DNA of 20,821 nucleotides from an uncultured Alphaproteobacteria bacterium (GTDB lineage Bacteria; Pseudomonadota; Alphaproteobacteria; RF32; CAG-239). Below the pieces are notes generated by a model. That model saw only the letters and a list, made by a program, of their open reading frames with translations, was not told the DNA's origin and did no database searches. Shown here one piece after another: positions 1 through 6,966 of this stretch. Positions within the stretch are counted from its first letter, which is position 1. Each line of letters opens with the position of its first letter. The stretch is taken from contig USCF01000002.1 of assembly GCA_900553115.1 (NCBI GenBank), forward strand, positions 1 to 20,821. The letters are read 5' to 3'. Both the position numbers and the translations under genes were made by a program.

Positions 1-1
1 A

Positions 2-88
2 CGGCTGATTTCTAGCTTTGAAATCGATGATAAGGAAGACTTCCTGAAGAAGCTGAATAGGCTCAGGGTGCTAGCTTTATCCAAGTAG
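2..88 (+). CDS. C-terminal end of an unidentified protein (partial)
   Basis: An open frame runs from the left edge of the window to a TAG at 86-88 and encodes 28 residues ending in LRVLALSK. The tail is rich in Lys, Asp and Leu (IDDKEDFLKKLNRL) and looks like an amphipathic C-terminal helix. The start and most of the gene lie outside the window, so the family cannot be named. A hairpin with T-run begins 12 bases after the stop, which is what the end of a real + strand transcript would show. The next gene is convergent. Confidence 0.45.
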   Translation, partial: RLISSFEIDDKEDFLKKLNRLRVLALSK

Positions 89-98
89 AACAAAAAAC

Positions 99-332
99 TC
101 AAAAAAGAGGACCAAAAAAGTCCTCTTTTTTTGCTATTTTCAAAGTTTTTGCCAGCAATGCAATCAACTCTTTATTAGCTTTGCCTTTTTCGGGAACAAC
201 TGTGACCGTGCCTTTTAGAAAAACATTTCCTTTTTCATCACAAAACACTCCTTTAAATCCGTTTTGTGCAGAATTTGGAGTAAGCTTTATCTTGAGCAGA
301 TAACCTTTATCATCAGCAGTGAAAAATGTCAT
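99..332 (-). CDS. yggU: YggU/DUF167 family protein, C-terminally shortened
   Basis: A 77-residue protein of the YggU/DUF167 family, small soluble proteins of unknown function. The family signature is seen in KIKLTPNSAQNGFKG near the N-terminus and in VPEKGKANKELIALLAKTL at about 46-64. Family members normally continue about 20 residues further through a conserved segment of the ISGETSR type. Here the chain ends KIAKKEDFFGPLF, and those last residues are encoded by the terminator hairpin, so the C-terminal strand is missing. The start overlaps the stop of the YggT gene by one base, the usual yggT-yggU arrangement, so the two are translationally coupled. It is last in a minus-strand operon. The family call is fairly sure; whether the shortened protein folds is unknown. 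Confidence 0.75.
   Translation of the reverse strand: MTFFTADDKGYLLKIKLTPNSAQNGFKGVFCDEKGNVFLKGTVTVVPEKGKANKELIALLAKTLKIAKKEDFFGPLF
101..132. terminator. Bidirectional intrinsic terminator between convergent genes
   Basis: The arms at 101-112 (AAAAAAGAGGAC) and 120-131 (GTCCTCTTTTTT) are perfectly complementary around a 7-base A-rich loop. T-runs are present in both reading directions, so the hairpin can stop both the + strand gene ending at 88 and the minus-strand operon. The minus-strand DUF167 reading frame runs through the hairpin and stops at 99. Confidence 0.85.
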
Positions 333-649
333 TACATATATTGTTCAATCCAACGGCTTAAATGGGTTACAAACGAACCGACAAAAGCGATACCAAGTAA
401 CAAAACATATGGTGCAATGTCATATCCGGAAACAGGCGGAACTTTAGAGCGGATAAGTTTATAGGCCGGATCAGTCAATATCTTTAAAATTGACATAAAT
501 TTCTCGGCGTATTTATTATGCACGGTCATCAATTTGTAATGCAGCATCCAATATAAAATGATATCTACGGCCACAACCTTAAAATAGATATCAACCACAA
601 TTGCCAGAATATCCAGCACCGGCATAACAAACAGTCCAATAATCCCCAT
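332..649 (-). CDS. yggT: YggT family integral membrane protein
   Basis: A 105-residue inner-membrane protein of the YggT family. It has a hydrophobic N-terminal segment (about residues 3-35), a loop with the conserved ILTDPAYKLIRSKVPP-type stretch at about 57-72, and a second hydrophobic segment (about 78-97). The L-x-DP-x-hxx-hR-x-x-hPP pattern is the family hallmark. The biochemical role is not settled; YggT proteins have been linked to ion homeostasis and to cell-envelope or division functions in various bacteria. A good Shine-Dalgarno site (AGGAG, about 8 bases upstream on the minus strand) supports this start. It begins 20 bases after the 298-residue gene and ends in a one-base overlap with the DUF167 gene, so it is co-transcribed with both. 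Confidence 0.85.
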   Translation of the reverse strand: MGIIGLFVMPVLDILAIVVDIYFKVVAVDIILYWMLHYKLMTVHNKYAEKFMSILKILTDPAYKLIRSKVPPVSGYDIAPYVLLLGIAFVGSFVTHLSRWIEQYM

Positions 650-669
650 TATTTTTTTCTCCTATTATA

Positions 670-1566
670 TTAGCGGTTGTTCTTTCCGCTTTGATTATTT
701 CCTTCTAGCATATCAAAACGGTTGCTGTCAAACCTTCTTTTTTGCATAGCACCGCGCAATTCAGTAATTCTGCCGCCAATTTCATCAAAAAGGGTAGATG
801 ATTTACCAATGTTTAAATCCATCATGGCGCTGAGATTGTTAGAATTTAGAGCTCCGCTTTGTCTTGTTTCGCGTCTGAGCTGCAGCAGCATAAGCCGTTT
901 CAGCCAGCAATCATAAGCGTAGTCTTCATATAAATCTTCATCGTCATCATGGCTGATATCCAGATTTTCTTTTTCTCTTTGAGAGATGGTGTAACCATAG
1001 CCTAAGCTCTGCAAAGATTTTAGCATTTTATACACAAGTTTGGCTTTTTCATAGTCTTGCTCGTCAGTGTTTATGGCAACGGCGTCTTTGGTGTATTTGC
1101 GGATAAGGTCGTTCAGCTCGCGCAGACTGCGGATTTTATAAATTAATTGATTTATAAGCGTTGGATTATCAAAATCGCGGCAAGACTTTAGCAAGGCCAG
1201 CAAAACAAAAACATCAAATTCTTTTTTGTTTATCGTATCCAAAAATTTGTTGCGTTCTTCATAATCTTCTTCGGTGATATAACCGTCGTTCATATGTTTT
1301 ATGGTCTTTAGTGCGGATTCAAGCAAATTATGATATCGTTCGTCAAAAGGCTTTTCTTCATTTTCTCCATTTAGAAAATGTTGCAGATTTTGGATAACTT
1401 CGGCTTTGGTGTAATGTTCGGTGCCAACTGTGACAAGATCTGATTTTGGAGATAATATAAGTTCACGCAAAACATCTCTGGCAGCGGCTTTGTCCAAATT
1501 TGGATAGCAATTTTGGACCGTTTGATAAAGTGAATCAAAATATTTTCCGTCTTGATAAGGAAACAT
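670..1566 (-). CDS. Hypothetical protein, 298 residues, charged and helical
   Basis: I do not recognise this protein. It is 298 residues, soluble by composition, with no signal peptide or membrane segment, and appears almost wholly alpha-helical. Residues of about 72-110 are rich in Glu and Asn, and an acidic block (HDDDEDLYEDYAYD) lies near residues 206-219. The C-terminus ends in a polar tail rich in Asn, Arg and Lys (GNNQSGKNNR). Its ATG overlaps the TAA of the upstream TerB-like gene by one base, so it is almost certainly translationally coupled to it and may act with it. Only about 20 bases separate it from yggT. No catalytic motif is visible, so no function is assigned. Confidence 0.7.
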   Translation of the reverse strand: MFPYQDGKYFDSLYQTVQNCYPNLDKAAARDVLRELILSPKSDLVTVGTEHYTKAEVIQNLQHFLNGENEEKPFDERYHNLLESALKTIKHMNDGYITEEDYEERNKFLDTINKKEFDVFVLLALLKSCRDFDNPTLINQLIYKIRSLRELNDLIRKYTKDAVAINTDEQDYEKAKLVYKMLKSLQSLGYGYTISQREKENLDISHDDDEDLYEDYAYDCWLKRLMLLQLRRETRQSGALNSNNLSAMMDLNIGKSSTLFDEIGGRITELRGAMQKRRFDSNRFDMLEGNNQSGKNNR

Positions 1567-2006
1567 TAATCTTTTTCCTCAAAAATTATTTTAGCTTGTT
1601 CAAGCCAAATAATGTGGTCAATAATCCAATTGCTGATTTGTTCGATTTTTTCTAGTTCAACATTCATAGCCAGTCCGATTTTGCCGATGATTAGCGTTTC
1701 ATTGTCGGAAAGTACGTTGTCAACGTGCGACAGCATGCACATTTCGCGAATCAGTTCTAAAGCTAAGTGTCGGTTTTTTATTTTTGCAACATCGGCTAAG
1801 ACTTTTTCTAAATCCTGTCCTTCTAAAATTTGTGAAATATTTTCAATACCGTGGCTGACAGCGGCTTCGGTGATAAACTCCAATTCATCAGAATCGCAGC
1901 CTCCATCGGCGCTGGCTAGGGCAAGCAACGCTTCAAAAAACGCTTGCTTTTCTTCCGGTTTAGCTTCGTCTAAATATGAAGGTAAAATTTCTCTAATGCC
2001 GTACAT
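1566..2006 (-). CDS. TerB-like (TerB/DjlA N-terminal fold) domain protein
   Basis: A 146-residue helical protein. The stretch FFEALLALASADGGCDSDELEFITEAA (about residues 23-49) has the TerB/DjlA pattern of an alpha-helix, an acidic D/DG loop and a further helix with conserved acidic residues. A second similar helix-loop element (LSHVDNVLSDNETLIIGKIG) follows at about 92-111. TerB-family domains bind metal ions in the founding tellurite-resistance protein, but many members have no known function, and no ter operon surrounds this one. The start is supported by AAGGAG 7-8 bases upstream on the minus strand. It is the first gene of the minus-strand operon and has a good promoter candidate ahead of it. 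The assignment rests on pattern alone; moderate confidence. Confidence 0.65.
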   Translation of the reverse strand: MYGIREILPSYLDEAKPEEKQAFFEALLALASADGGCDSDELEFITEAAVSHGIENISQILEGQDLEKVLADVAKIKNRHLALELIREMCMLSHVDNVLSDNETLIIGKIGLAMNVELEKIEQISNWIIDHIIWLEQAKIIFEEKD

Positions 2007-2035
2007 TGTGCATCTCCTTATCTAAAGTTGTTTTT

Positions 2036-2064
2036 ATGTTAAAGAAAATCTCTTAATTTTTCAA
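2036..2064 (-). promoter_or_regulatory. Putative sigma-70 type promoter for the TerB-yggU operon
   Basis: On the minus strand a -35 box TTGAAA (2064-2059) is followed by a 17-base spacer and TAACAT (2041-2036) as -10. The predicted start lies about 20-25 bases before the TerB-like ATG. The -35 matches five of six consensus bases and the -10 matches four. Confidence 0.5.
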
Positions 2065-2093
2065 CAAAAAAAGTGTTTGTAAAAAATTAAACT

Positions 2094-2123
2094 TTGGCGT
2101 ACATAATATGGTTATGTTATAAC
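2094..2123 (+). promoter_or_regulatory. Possible promoter for the miaB operon
   Basis: TTGGCG at 2094-2099 and TATAAC at 2118-2123 are separated by 18 bases, giving a very short leader before the GTG at 2141. An alternative pair, TTGTAA (2077-2082) and CATAAT (2102-2107) with a 19-base spacer, lies just upstream. One of the two probably drives miaB; the sequence alone does not decide which. Confidence 0.4.
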
Positions 2124-2140
2124 AACTTTATGAGGACGCA

Positions 2141-3475
2141 GTGTCTAAAAAATATTTTATCAAAACTTTCGGCTGTCAGATGAATGTGTATGATTCTTCG
2201 CGTATTGCCGATATGTTGAAAAAAGAAGGCTATGAAGAAGCCAAAAAACAAGAAGATGCCGATTTGGTGCTATTCAACACCTGTCATATCAGGGAAAAAG
2301 CGGCGGAAAAGTTATTTTCAGATTTGGGAAGAGCCCGCGAAATTGCCGATGAACGTTTACAAAACGGTAAAAAAACAGTGATAGGCGTTGCCGGCTGCGT
2401 GGTTCAGGCCGAAGATGAGCAAATTGTTAAACGCGCGCCGTTTGTGGATTTTGCTGTTGGTCCTTTGATGTATTATAAAATTCCGCAGATGCTGAAAGAA
2501 ATAGAACATAAAAAAGGTCATGCCGGTTTGCTTAATACCGAGTTTTCGGCCGATAGTAAATTTGACTTTTTGCCGGAAAATAAAGCGCAAGGAGCTTGCT
2601 CTTATTTGGCGGTGCAGGAAGGATGTAATAATTTTTGTACCTATTGCGTGGTTCCGTATACCCGCGGCGCCGAATATTCGCGTCCGGTTGCCGAAGTGCT
2701 GAAAGAAGCAAAACGTTTGATTGCCACCGGTACTTTGGAATTAAATTTGCTGGGGCAGAATGTAAATTCGTATCACGGTGAAGACGAAAACGGCAAAGAG
2801 CGAAATTTTGCCTATTTGTTGCGCCGTGTGGCCGAATTGGACGGTTTGAAACGTTTGCGCTATACCACTTCTTATCCCGCAGATGTCGACGATGATTTAA
2901 TTGCCTGCCATCAGGATTTGAAAGTTTTGATGCCTTATTTACATTTACCGATTCAATCCGGTTCGGATAAAATTTTGAAGGCGATGAATCGCCGCCATAC
3001 TTCGGGCGACTATTTGCGAATCGTTGAAAAACTGCAAAAAGCTAATCCGGATTTGCGAATGTCTTCAGATTTTATTGTTGGTTTTCCGGGGGAAACAGAC
3101 GAGGATTTTCAGGCGACTTTAGATGTGGTAAATCAAGTGAAGTATATTCAGGCGTTTTCATTTAAATATAGTCGTAGGGCCGGTACTCCGGCGGCGGTTA
3201 TGCCTAATCAGGTAGAAGAAAAAATTAAAAAAGAACGTTTGGATATTTTACAGACCTTGCTGTTTTCATACCAAGAGGCGTTTAACAAATCTTGCGTGGG
3301 CAAAGTTATGCCGGTGCTGTTTGAGCAAAAAGGCCGCCATAAAGGACAGCTAATTGGGCGTACACCGTATATGCAGAACTTGCATATTGAAACGGAAAGT
3401 GCTAATATAAATAAAATTATTAATGTGGAAGTTACCGAAGCGACCACAAACTCTTTAAGCGGAAAGGAGATTTAA
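2141..3475 (+). CDS. miaB: tRNA-2-methylthio-N6-dimethylallyladenosine synthase MiaB
   Basis: A radical-SAM methylthiotransferase that converts i6A37 to ms2i6A37 in tRNAs reading UNN codons, using two [4Fe-4S] clusters. At 444 residues it has the normal MiaB length and domain order: an N-terminal methylthiotransferase domain with cluster ligands C12 (KTFGCQMN), C48 (NTCHIREKA) and C86 (VAGCVVQ); a radical-SAM core with CNNFCTYC at C162/C166/C169; and a C-terminal TRAM domain from about residue 380. The LGQNVNSY and HLPIQSGSD segments are also typical. Translation starts at GTG 2141, preceded by GAGGA. It leads a four-gene + strand operon and is followed two bases later by phoH. Identification is secure. 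Confidence 0.97.
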   Translation: MSKKYFIKTFGCQMNVYDSSRIADMLKKEGYEEAKKQEDADLVLFNTCHIREKAAEKLFSDLGRAREIADERLQNGKKTVIGVAGCVVQAEDEQIVKRAPFVDFAVGPLMYYKIPQMLKEIEHKKGHAGLLNTEFSADSKFDFLPENKAQGACSYLAVQEGCNNFCTYCVVPYTRGAEYSRPVAEVLKEAKRLIATGTLELNLLGQNVNSYHGEDENGKERNFAYLLRRVAELDGLKRLRYTTSYPADVDDDLIACHQDLKVLMPYLHLPIQSGSDKILKAMNRRHTSGDYLRIVEKLQKANPDLRMSSDFIVGFPGETDEDFQATLDVVNQVKYIQAFSFKYSRRAGTPAAVMPNQVEEKIKKERLDILQTLLFSYQEAFNKSCVGKVMPVLFEQKGRHKGQLIGRTPYMQNLHIETESANINKIINVEVTEATTNSLSGKEI

Positions 3476-3477
3476 CC

Positions 3478-4446
3478 ATGGCTGAAATTTGTTTTGAACT
3501 GTTTAACAATCAACTTGTGCAACAGCTGGTGGGGGCGGCAGATTCAAATTTGCGCCTGATTGAAAAAATGCTGAATGTAGAAATTTTGAGCTTTGGCAAT
3601 CAAATTACGGTTAAAGGTGCCGCCAGTGATGTTGAAAGCGCTAAAAATGCTATCGAGCTGCTCTATAATAAAGTAAGCCGCGGTATTGAAATCGGCGAGC
3701 AAGAAGTTAAAGCTGCGGTGCGTATGAGCGGAGAATGCCATACGGAAGATGATAAGCAGAACTTAAATGATATTGTGTTGAAAACTAAAAAACGCTATAT
3801 CTATCCGCGTTCGGCCACCCAAGCTAAGTACATTCAGGAAATGATGAAAAACGAGCTGGTATTCGGCCTTGGCCCTGCCGGTACAGGTAAAACTTATTTG
3901 GCGGTGGCGCTGGCTGTTTCTATGATGCTTGAAGGTACGATTGATAAAATTATCTTGTCACGTCCGGCGGTGGAAGCAGGTGAAAATTTGGGATTTTTGC
4001 CAGGTGATTTGAAAGAAAAGGTCGACCCGTATCTGCGTCCGCTGTATGATGCTTTGTACGAAATGCTGCCGGCAGAGCAGGTTGATAAAAAGTTGGCGCT
4101 GGGCGAAATTGAAATTGCTCCGTTGGCGTTTATGCGCGGACGTACTTTGGCAAATTCGTTTGTGATTTTGGATGAGGCGCAAAACACCACACCGATGCAG
4201 ATGAAAATGTTTTTGACCCGTTTGGGCGAAAACTCCCGCATGGTTGTGAACGGCGACTTGAGTCAGGTAGACTTGCCGCGCGGTGTGATTTCCGGTCTGC
4301 GCGATGCTTTGGATACTTTGCGCAATGTGCCGAATATTTCTTCGGTAACATTCAGCTCCAACGATGTTGTGCGTCATGGTTTGGTGGCTAAAATCGTTCA
4401 AGCCTATGAAGAAAAAAGCAAAAAGCTGCAAGAAGAACATGATTGA
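3478..4446 (+). CDS. phoH: PhoH-like (YbeZ-type) ATPase
   Basis: A 322-residue PhoH/YbeZ family P-loop ATPase. The N-terminal 100 residues contain a KH-like region (VKGAASDVESAKNAIELL) suited to nucleic-acid contact. The ATPase domain starts with Walker A GPAGTGKT at 132-139, continues with SRPAVEAGENLGFLPGD near 161-177, and has Walker B FVILDEAQN at 218-226. VNGDLSQVDLP (about 247-257) is the sensor region typical of the family. YbeZ proteins are physically and genetically linked to YbeY and to ribosomal RNA processing, consistent with ybeY overlapping the 3' end here. The start follows the miaB stop closely, with an AAGGAG site lying across the end of miaB. Family identity is secure; the RNA role is from knowledge of the family. 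Confidence 0.95.
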   Translation: MAEICFELFNNQLVQQLVGAADSNLRLIEKMLNVEILSFGNQITVKGAASDVESAKNAIELLYNKVSRGIEIGEQEVKAAVRMSGECHTEDDKQNLNDIVLKTKKRYIYPRSATQAKYIQEMMKNELVFGLGPAGTGKTYLAVALAVSMMLEGTIDKIILSRPAVEAGENLGFLPGDLKEKVDPYLRPLYDALYEMLPAEQVDKKLALGEIEIAPLAFMRGRTLANSFVILDEAQNTTPMQMKMFLTRLGENSRMVVNGDLSQVDLPRGVISGLRDALDTLRNVPNISSVTFSSNDVVRHGLVAKIVQAYEEKSKKLQEEHD

Positions 4447-4960
4447 TAGTTTTTTGAATTTAGATGTTGAAGATAACCGCTGGAGTTCGGCGGTTTCTCA
4501 AATAGAAAAGGTGTCGGAAGATGTTAAAAACGCCGTGTTTGCTTATGTGGCTGAACATACCGAATCGGAAGTTTTACACGCTGGTTTGCCGATTATCGTT
4601 AATGTATGTTTAAGCAGCGATGAGCGTGTGCATGCTCTAAATAAAGAGTTTCGCGGTATGGACAAGCCGACAAATGTGCTTTCTTTTGCCAATGTGGATT
4701 TTGAGGGTTTTGCGCAAGAGCGTGATTTATATCAGGAAATTGAGCTTGGCGACATCATTATTGCTTTTGAAACTATGCAGAAAGAAGCCGATATTGAAGG
4801 AATTTCGCTGCATGACCACTATTGTCATTTGTTGACGCATGGTTTACTGCATTTGCTGGGGTTTGACCATCAAACAGAAGAAGAAGCCGAATATATGGAA
4901 GGCTTTGAGATAGAAATTTTGCAGTCTATGGGTATTGCGAATCCGTATAAGGAAGACTAA
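4439..4960 (+). CDS. ybeY: Endoribonuclease YbeY (16S rRNA maturation factor)
   Basis: A metal-dependent single-strand endoribonuclease needed for 16S rRNA 3'-end maturation and 70S quality control. The zinc-binding signature HGLLHLLGFDH (H-x3-H-x5-H) is intact near the C-terminus, and MDKPTNVLSF and LGDIII match the family core. I place the start at ATG 4439, giving 173 residues. A longer frame reaches ATG 4364, but its extra 25 residues overlap phoH coding sequence, look unlike any YbeY N-terminus and lack a ribosome site. With this start the gene overlaps the phoH stop by eight bases, so the two are coupled. It abuts lnt with no gap. Confidence 0.93.
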   Translation: MIDSFLNLDVEDNRWSSAVSQIEKVSEDVKNAVFAYVAEHTESEVLHAGLPIIVNVCLSSDERVHALNKEFRGMDKPTNVLSFANVDFEGFAQERDLYQEIELGDIIIAFETMQKEADIEGISLHDHYCHLLTHGLLHLLGFDHQTEEEAEYMEGFEIEILQSMGIANPYKED

Positions 4961-6532
4961 GTGGCAAAACTAAAGGCAATATGGCAAAAAATTTGCGAAG
5001 CGGCAGCGCGGAGATATAAAACCTCGGCGCTGCTGTTTGGTTTGTTGCTGGTTGCCGCTTTGCCTCCGTTTTATCATACATGGGCCGCGTTTGTCGCTTT
5101 TTGCGGCATATTTGTCTTGAGTCAGGGGCAGAGCTCCGTAAAACGTTTGTCGGCTATTGGGTATTGGTTTGGTTTTGGTTATTTTTCCGCCGGATTTTAT
5201 TGGGTTGGCAACGCGCTTTTGATAGACGCGGCCAAAACAGGTTGGATGTATCCTTTTGTTTTGCTTTTGGGCGGCGGATTTTTTGGTTTGTTTACGATTT
5301 TTCCGTTTGCGCTGATGAAATTCGGCAAAACCAAATTCAGTAAAATTTTACTTCTTGCCTCTGGTTGGTTTTTAAGCTCTGAGTGGCTGCGCAGTGTGTT
5401 TTTAACCGGTTTTCCGTGGAATCCGCTTAGTTCGGTGTTGGCGTTTAATCCGCTGTGGCTGCAAACTTTAGTGTGGTGGGGAACTTATGGTTTATCTATG
5501 CTGATTGTGATTATCGCGACGCTGCCGGCGGTTTGGCTGATTAAACCTAACAAGCGCAATATATTAGCGCCGCTTTGCTCTTTGCTGCTGATTTTGGGGC
5601 TATATATATACGGCGATTTTGCTTTAGTGCAATGGGGTAAATTAAACGTTGGAGAGCAAATCCGCGTGCGTTTGGTACAGCCGAGCATTCCGCAAACTAT
5701 GAAATGGAGCCGCGACGCGGTTGAAAATAATTTTGCGCAATATATTGATTTAAGCCGCGCCGAAGGACTGGAAAATATTGATTTTGTTATTTGGGGAGAA
5801 ACAGCCTCGCCGTTTAATTTGGCTTATGATTTAGAGCATCGTCTTATGGCGCAGGAAGCGGTACCGCCCAAAGGCTATTTGCTGGCGGGAATGCTGCAGG
5901 ACGGATATGACCAAAACACCGGCGACTATTTATTATATAATTCTCTGGCGGCGATGGATTATTTTGGGCAAATTCATGATATATACAGCAAAAACCATTT
6001 AGTTCCGTTTGGGGAATATATTCCGCTCAGACAGTATCTTCCAAAATGGATAAAACCGCTGACTAATATGGTGGGGCAGTTTGCTAAAGGGGAAAAGTAT
6101 CAGACCATAAAACTGGAGGATTATGCCGAATTTGCTCCGCTTATTTGTTATGAAGTCATCTTTTCCGGACAAATTGTGCGTAAGCAAAATAAGCCTAAAT
6201 GGGCGGTGGTGTTGACAAACGATGGTTGGTATGGTATCAGCGCCGGCCCTTATCAGCATTTGGTGGCGGCACAAATGCGGGCGGTTGAAGAAGGAATTTC
6301 GGTTGTCCGCAGCGCAAACAGCGGAATCAGCGCCGTGATAAATCCCTATGGAAAAATAACCTCAAAAATCGGTTTGGCAGAGCGCGGTTATGTTGACGAT
6401 ACAGTAAAAATCAGCATGTCGCATGACACATTGTTTGGGCAATATGGAAATATGATACCTTTACTTATGGCTCTGATTTTGATCGCGTTTGCGTGTTTTT
6501 GGGGCTTTCACGTAAAAAATAAAACTAAGTAA
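4961..6532 (+). CDS. lnt: Apolipoprotein N-acyltransferase Lnt
   Basis: An inner-membrane enzyme that adds the third acyl chain to the N-terminal Cys of lipoproteins, the last step before Lol sorting. At 523 residues it is of standard length: about six to seven membrane segments in the first 220 residues, then a periplasmic nitrilase-like domain, then a final membrane helix at about 498-517. The catalytic triad is visible as E280 (VIWGETASP), K344 (YSKNHLVPFGEYIP) and C396 (APLICYEVIF). TNDGWYG and RSANSG are also family-typical. It starts at GTG 4961, immediately after the ybeY stop. In many proteobacteria a CorC/HlyC gene lies between ybeY and lnt; none is present here. Confidence 0.96.
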   Translation: MAKLKAIWQKICEAAARRYKTSALLFGLLLVAALPPFYHTWAAFVAFCGIFVLSQGQSSVKRLSAIGYWFGFGYFSAGFYWVGNALLIDAAKTGWMYPFVLLLGGGFFGLFTIFPFALMKFGKTKFSKILLLASGWFLSSEWLRSVFLTGFPWNPLSSVLAFNPLWLQTLVWWGTYGLSMLIVIIATLPAVWLIKPNKRNILAPLCSLLLILGLYIYGDFALVQWGKLNVGEQIRVRLVQPSIPQTMKWSRDAVENNFAQYIDLSRAEGLENIDFVIWGETASPFNLAYDLEHRLMAQEAVPPKGYLLAGMLQDGYDQNTGDYLLYNSLAAMDYFGQIHDIYSKNHLVPFGEYIPLRQYLPKWIKPLTNMVGQFAKGEKYQTIKLEDYAEFAPLICYEVIFSGQIVRKQNKPKWAVVLTNDGWYGISAGPYQHLVAAQMRAVEEGISVVRSANSGISAVINPYGKITSKIGLAERGYVDDTVKISMSHDTLFGQYGNMIPLLMALILIAFACFWGFHVKNKTK

Positions 6533-6563
6533 TCACGTAAAGTTTTCTATTTTTATTTTTTAC

Positions 6564-6593
6564 TTGATTGTTTGTGGTTCAATCATTTATACT
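6564..6593 (+). promoter_or_regulatory. Promoter upstream of the structured RNA
   Basis: TTGATT (6564-6569) and TATACT (6588-6593) are separated by 18 bases in an AT-rich stretch after lnt. The predicted transcription start is near 6600, where the folded region begins. No terminator is seen between lnt and this promoter, so lnt transcripts may also read in. Confidence 0.55.
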
Positions 6594-6599
6594 AAACAG

Positions 6600-6787
6600 G
6601 CATTGTAAAATGCAGGGCGTCGAAAACCCTTTTACCTAGGGTCATTGCATAATGACCTAAAATTTTTATGCCGATTTCTGCTTGGAGCGGATGTCGGCTG
6701 AATATGGCTATGTGCTGAATAAGCCGAGCCGTTTCTAGGTATACGGTTTTCGAACATCCGCCCGCTTTTGACAGCGGGTTTTGTTTT
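6600..6787 (+). ncRNA. Structured RNA, unidentified class (sRNA or cis-regulatory leader)
   Basis: A region of about 190 bases with a multi-branched fold. A 5' hairpin GCATT-GTAA-AATGC (6600-6613) has a GNRA loop. A long basal stem pairs GGGCG (6615-6619) with CGCCC (6759-6763), TCGAAAACC (6620-6628) with GGTTTTCGA (6745-6753), and ACCTAG (6634-6639) with CTAGGT (6735-6740), leaving a 5-base bulge on the 3' side. Inside lie a hairpin GGTCATT-GCAT-AATGACC (6640-6657), a two-part hairpin 6670-6698 (GCCGA/TCGGC outside, TCTGCT/AGCGGA inside, TGG loop) and a weaker GGCT/AGCC hairpin (6706-6725). A promoter precedes it and a short terminator ends it. I cannot match it to tmRNA, RNase P, SRP RNA, 6S RNA or a riboswitch I know. 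It may be independent or may be the leader of the pilin-like gene downstream. Confidence 0.6.
6761..6787 (+). terminator. Short intrinsic terminator (or attenuator) at the end of the structured RNA
   Basis: CCCGC (6761-6765) pairs with GCGGG (6774-6778) around an 8-base loop, followed by TTTTGTTTT. The stem is only five base pairs but fully G-C. Its 5' arm shares three bases with the 3' side of the RNA's basal stem, so the two structures exclude each other. Confidence 0.6.
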
Positions 6788-6809
6788 ATATGTTTAGGAG
6801 TTCGAAAAT

Positions 6810-6957
6810 ATGTATAAAAATAACTTGAAAAATAGTTTGTGCTTTCGTCAGTTTACCGTCATTTTAGGCTTTGTACCTAAAAACTTTTGCTGGCAAGTTT
6901 CTCGGTACAAATCTGCGAATTATGTCAAAAGAGAGTTGAGGTATTACTTGTTGTGCT
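6810..6957 (+). other. Out-of-frame leader reading frame of the pilin-like gene
   Basis: ATG 6810 follows a strong Shine-Dalgarno AGGAG (6796-6800) at a 9-base spacing and opens a frame of 49 codons (MYKNNLKNSLCFRQF..., then KRELRYYLLC) up to the point where the pilin frame begins with GGG CGT TCT. The pilin frame is offset by +1. Removing a single T from the TTGTTG stretch at about 6949-6954 would join the two as YYLCAGRSMIEML, so this looks like the original N-terminus of the pilin-like gene broken by a one-base insertion. If translated unshifted, the frame continues to a stop at 7049 without similarity to anything I recognise. Confidence 0.5.
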
Positions 6958-6966
6958 GGGCGTTCT

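Noticed and set aside
4364..4438. Longer N-terminus for YbeY
   Set aside because: The 25 extra residues overlap phoH coding sequence, lack a ribosome site and do not resemble the family.
3894..4440. Long minus-strand frames inside phoH
   Set aside because: Opposite-strand shadows of a well-identified gene, with no family features or ribosome sites.
6600..6787. 6S RNA
   Set aside because: Length, promoter and terminator would fit, but the interior is multi-branched instead of a single rod with a central bubble. Not fully excluded without a covariance search.
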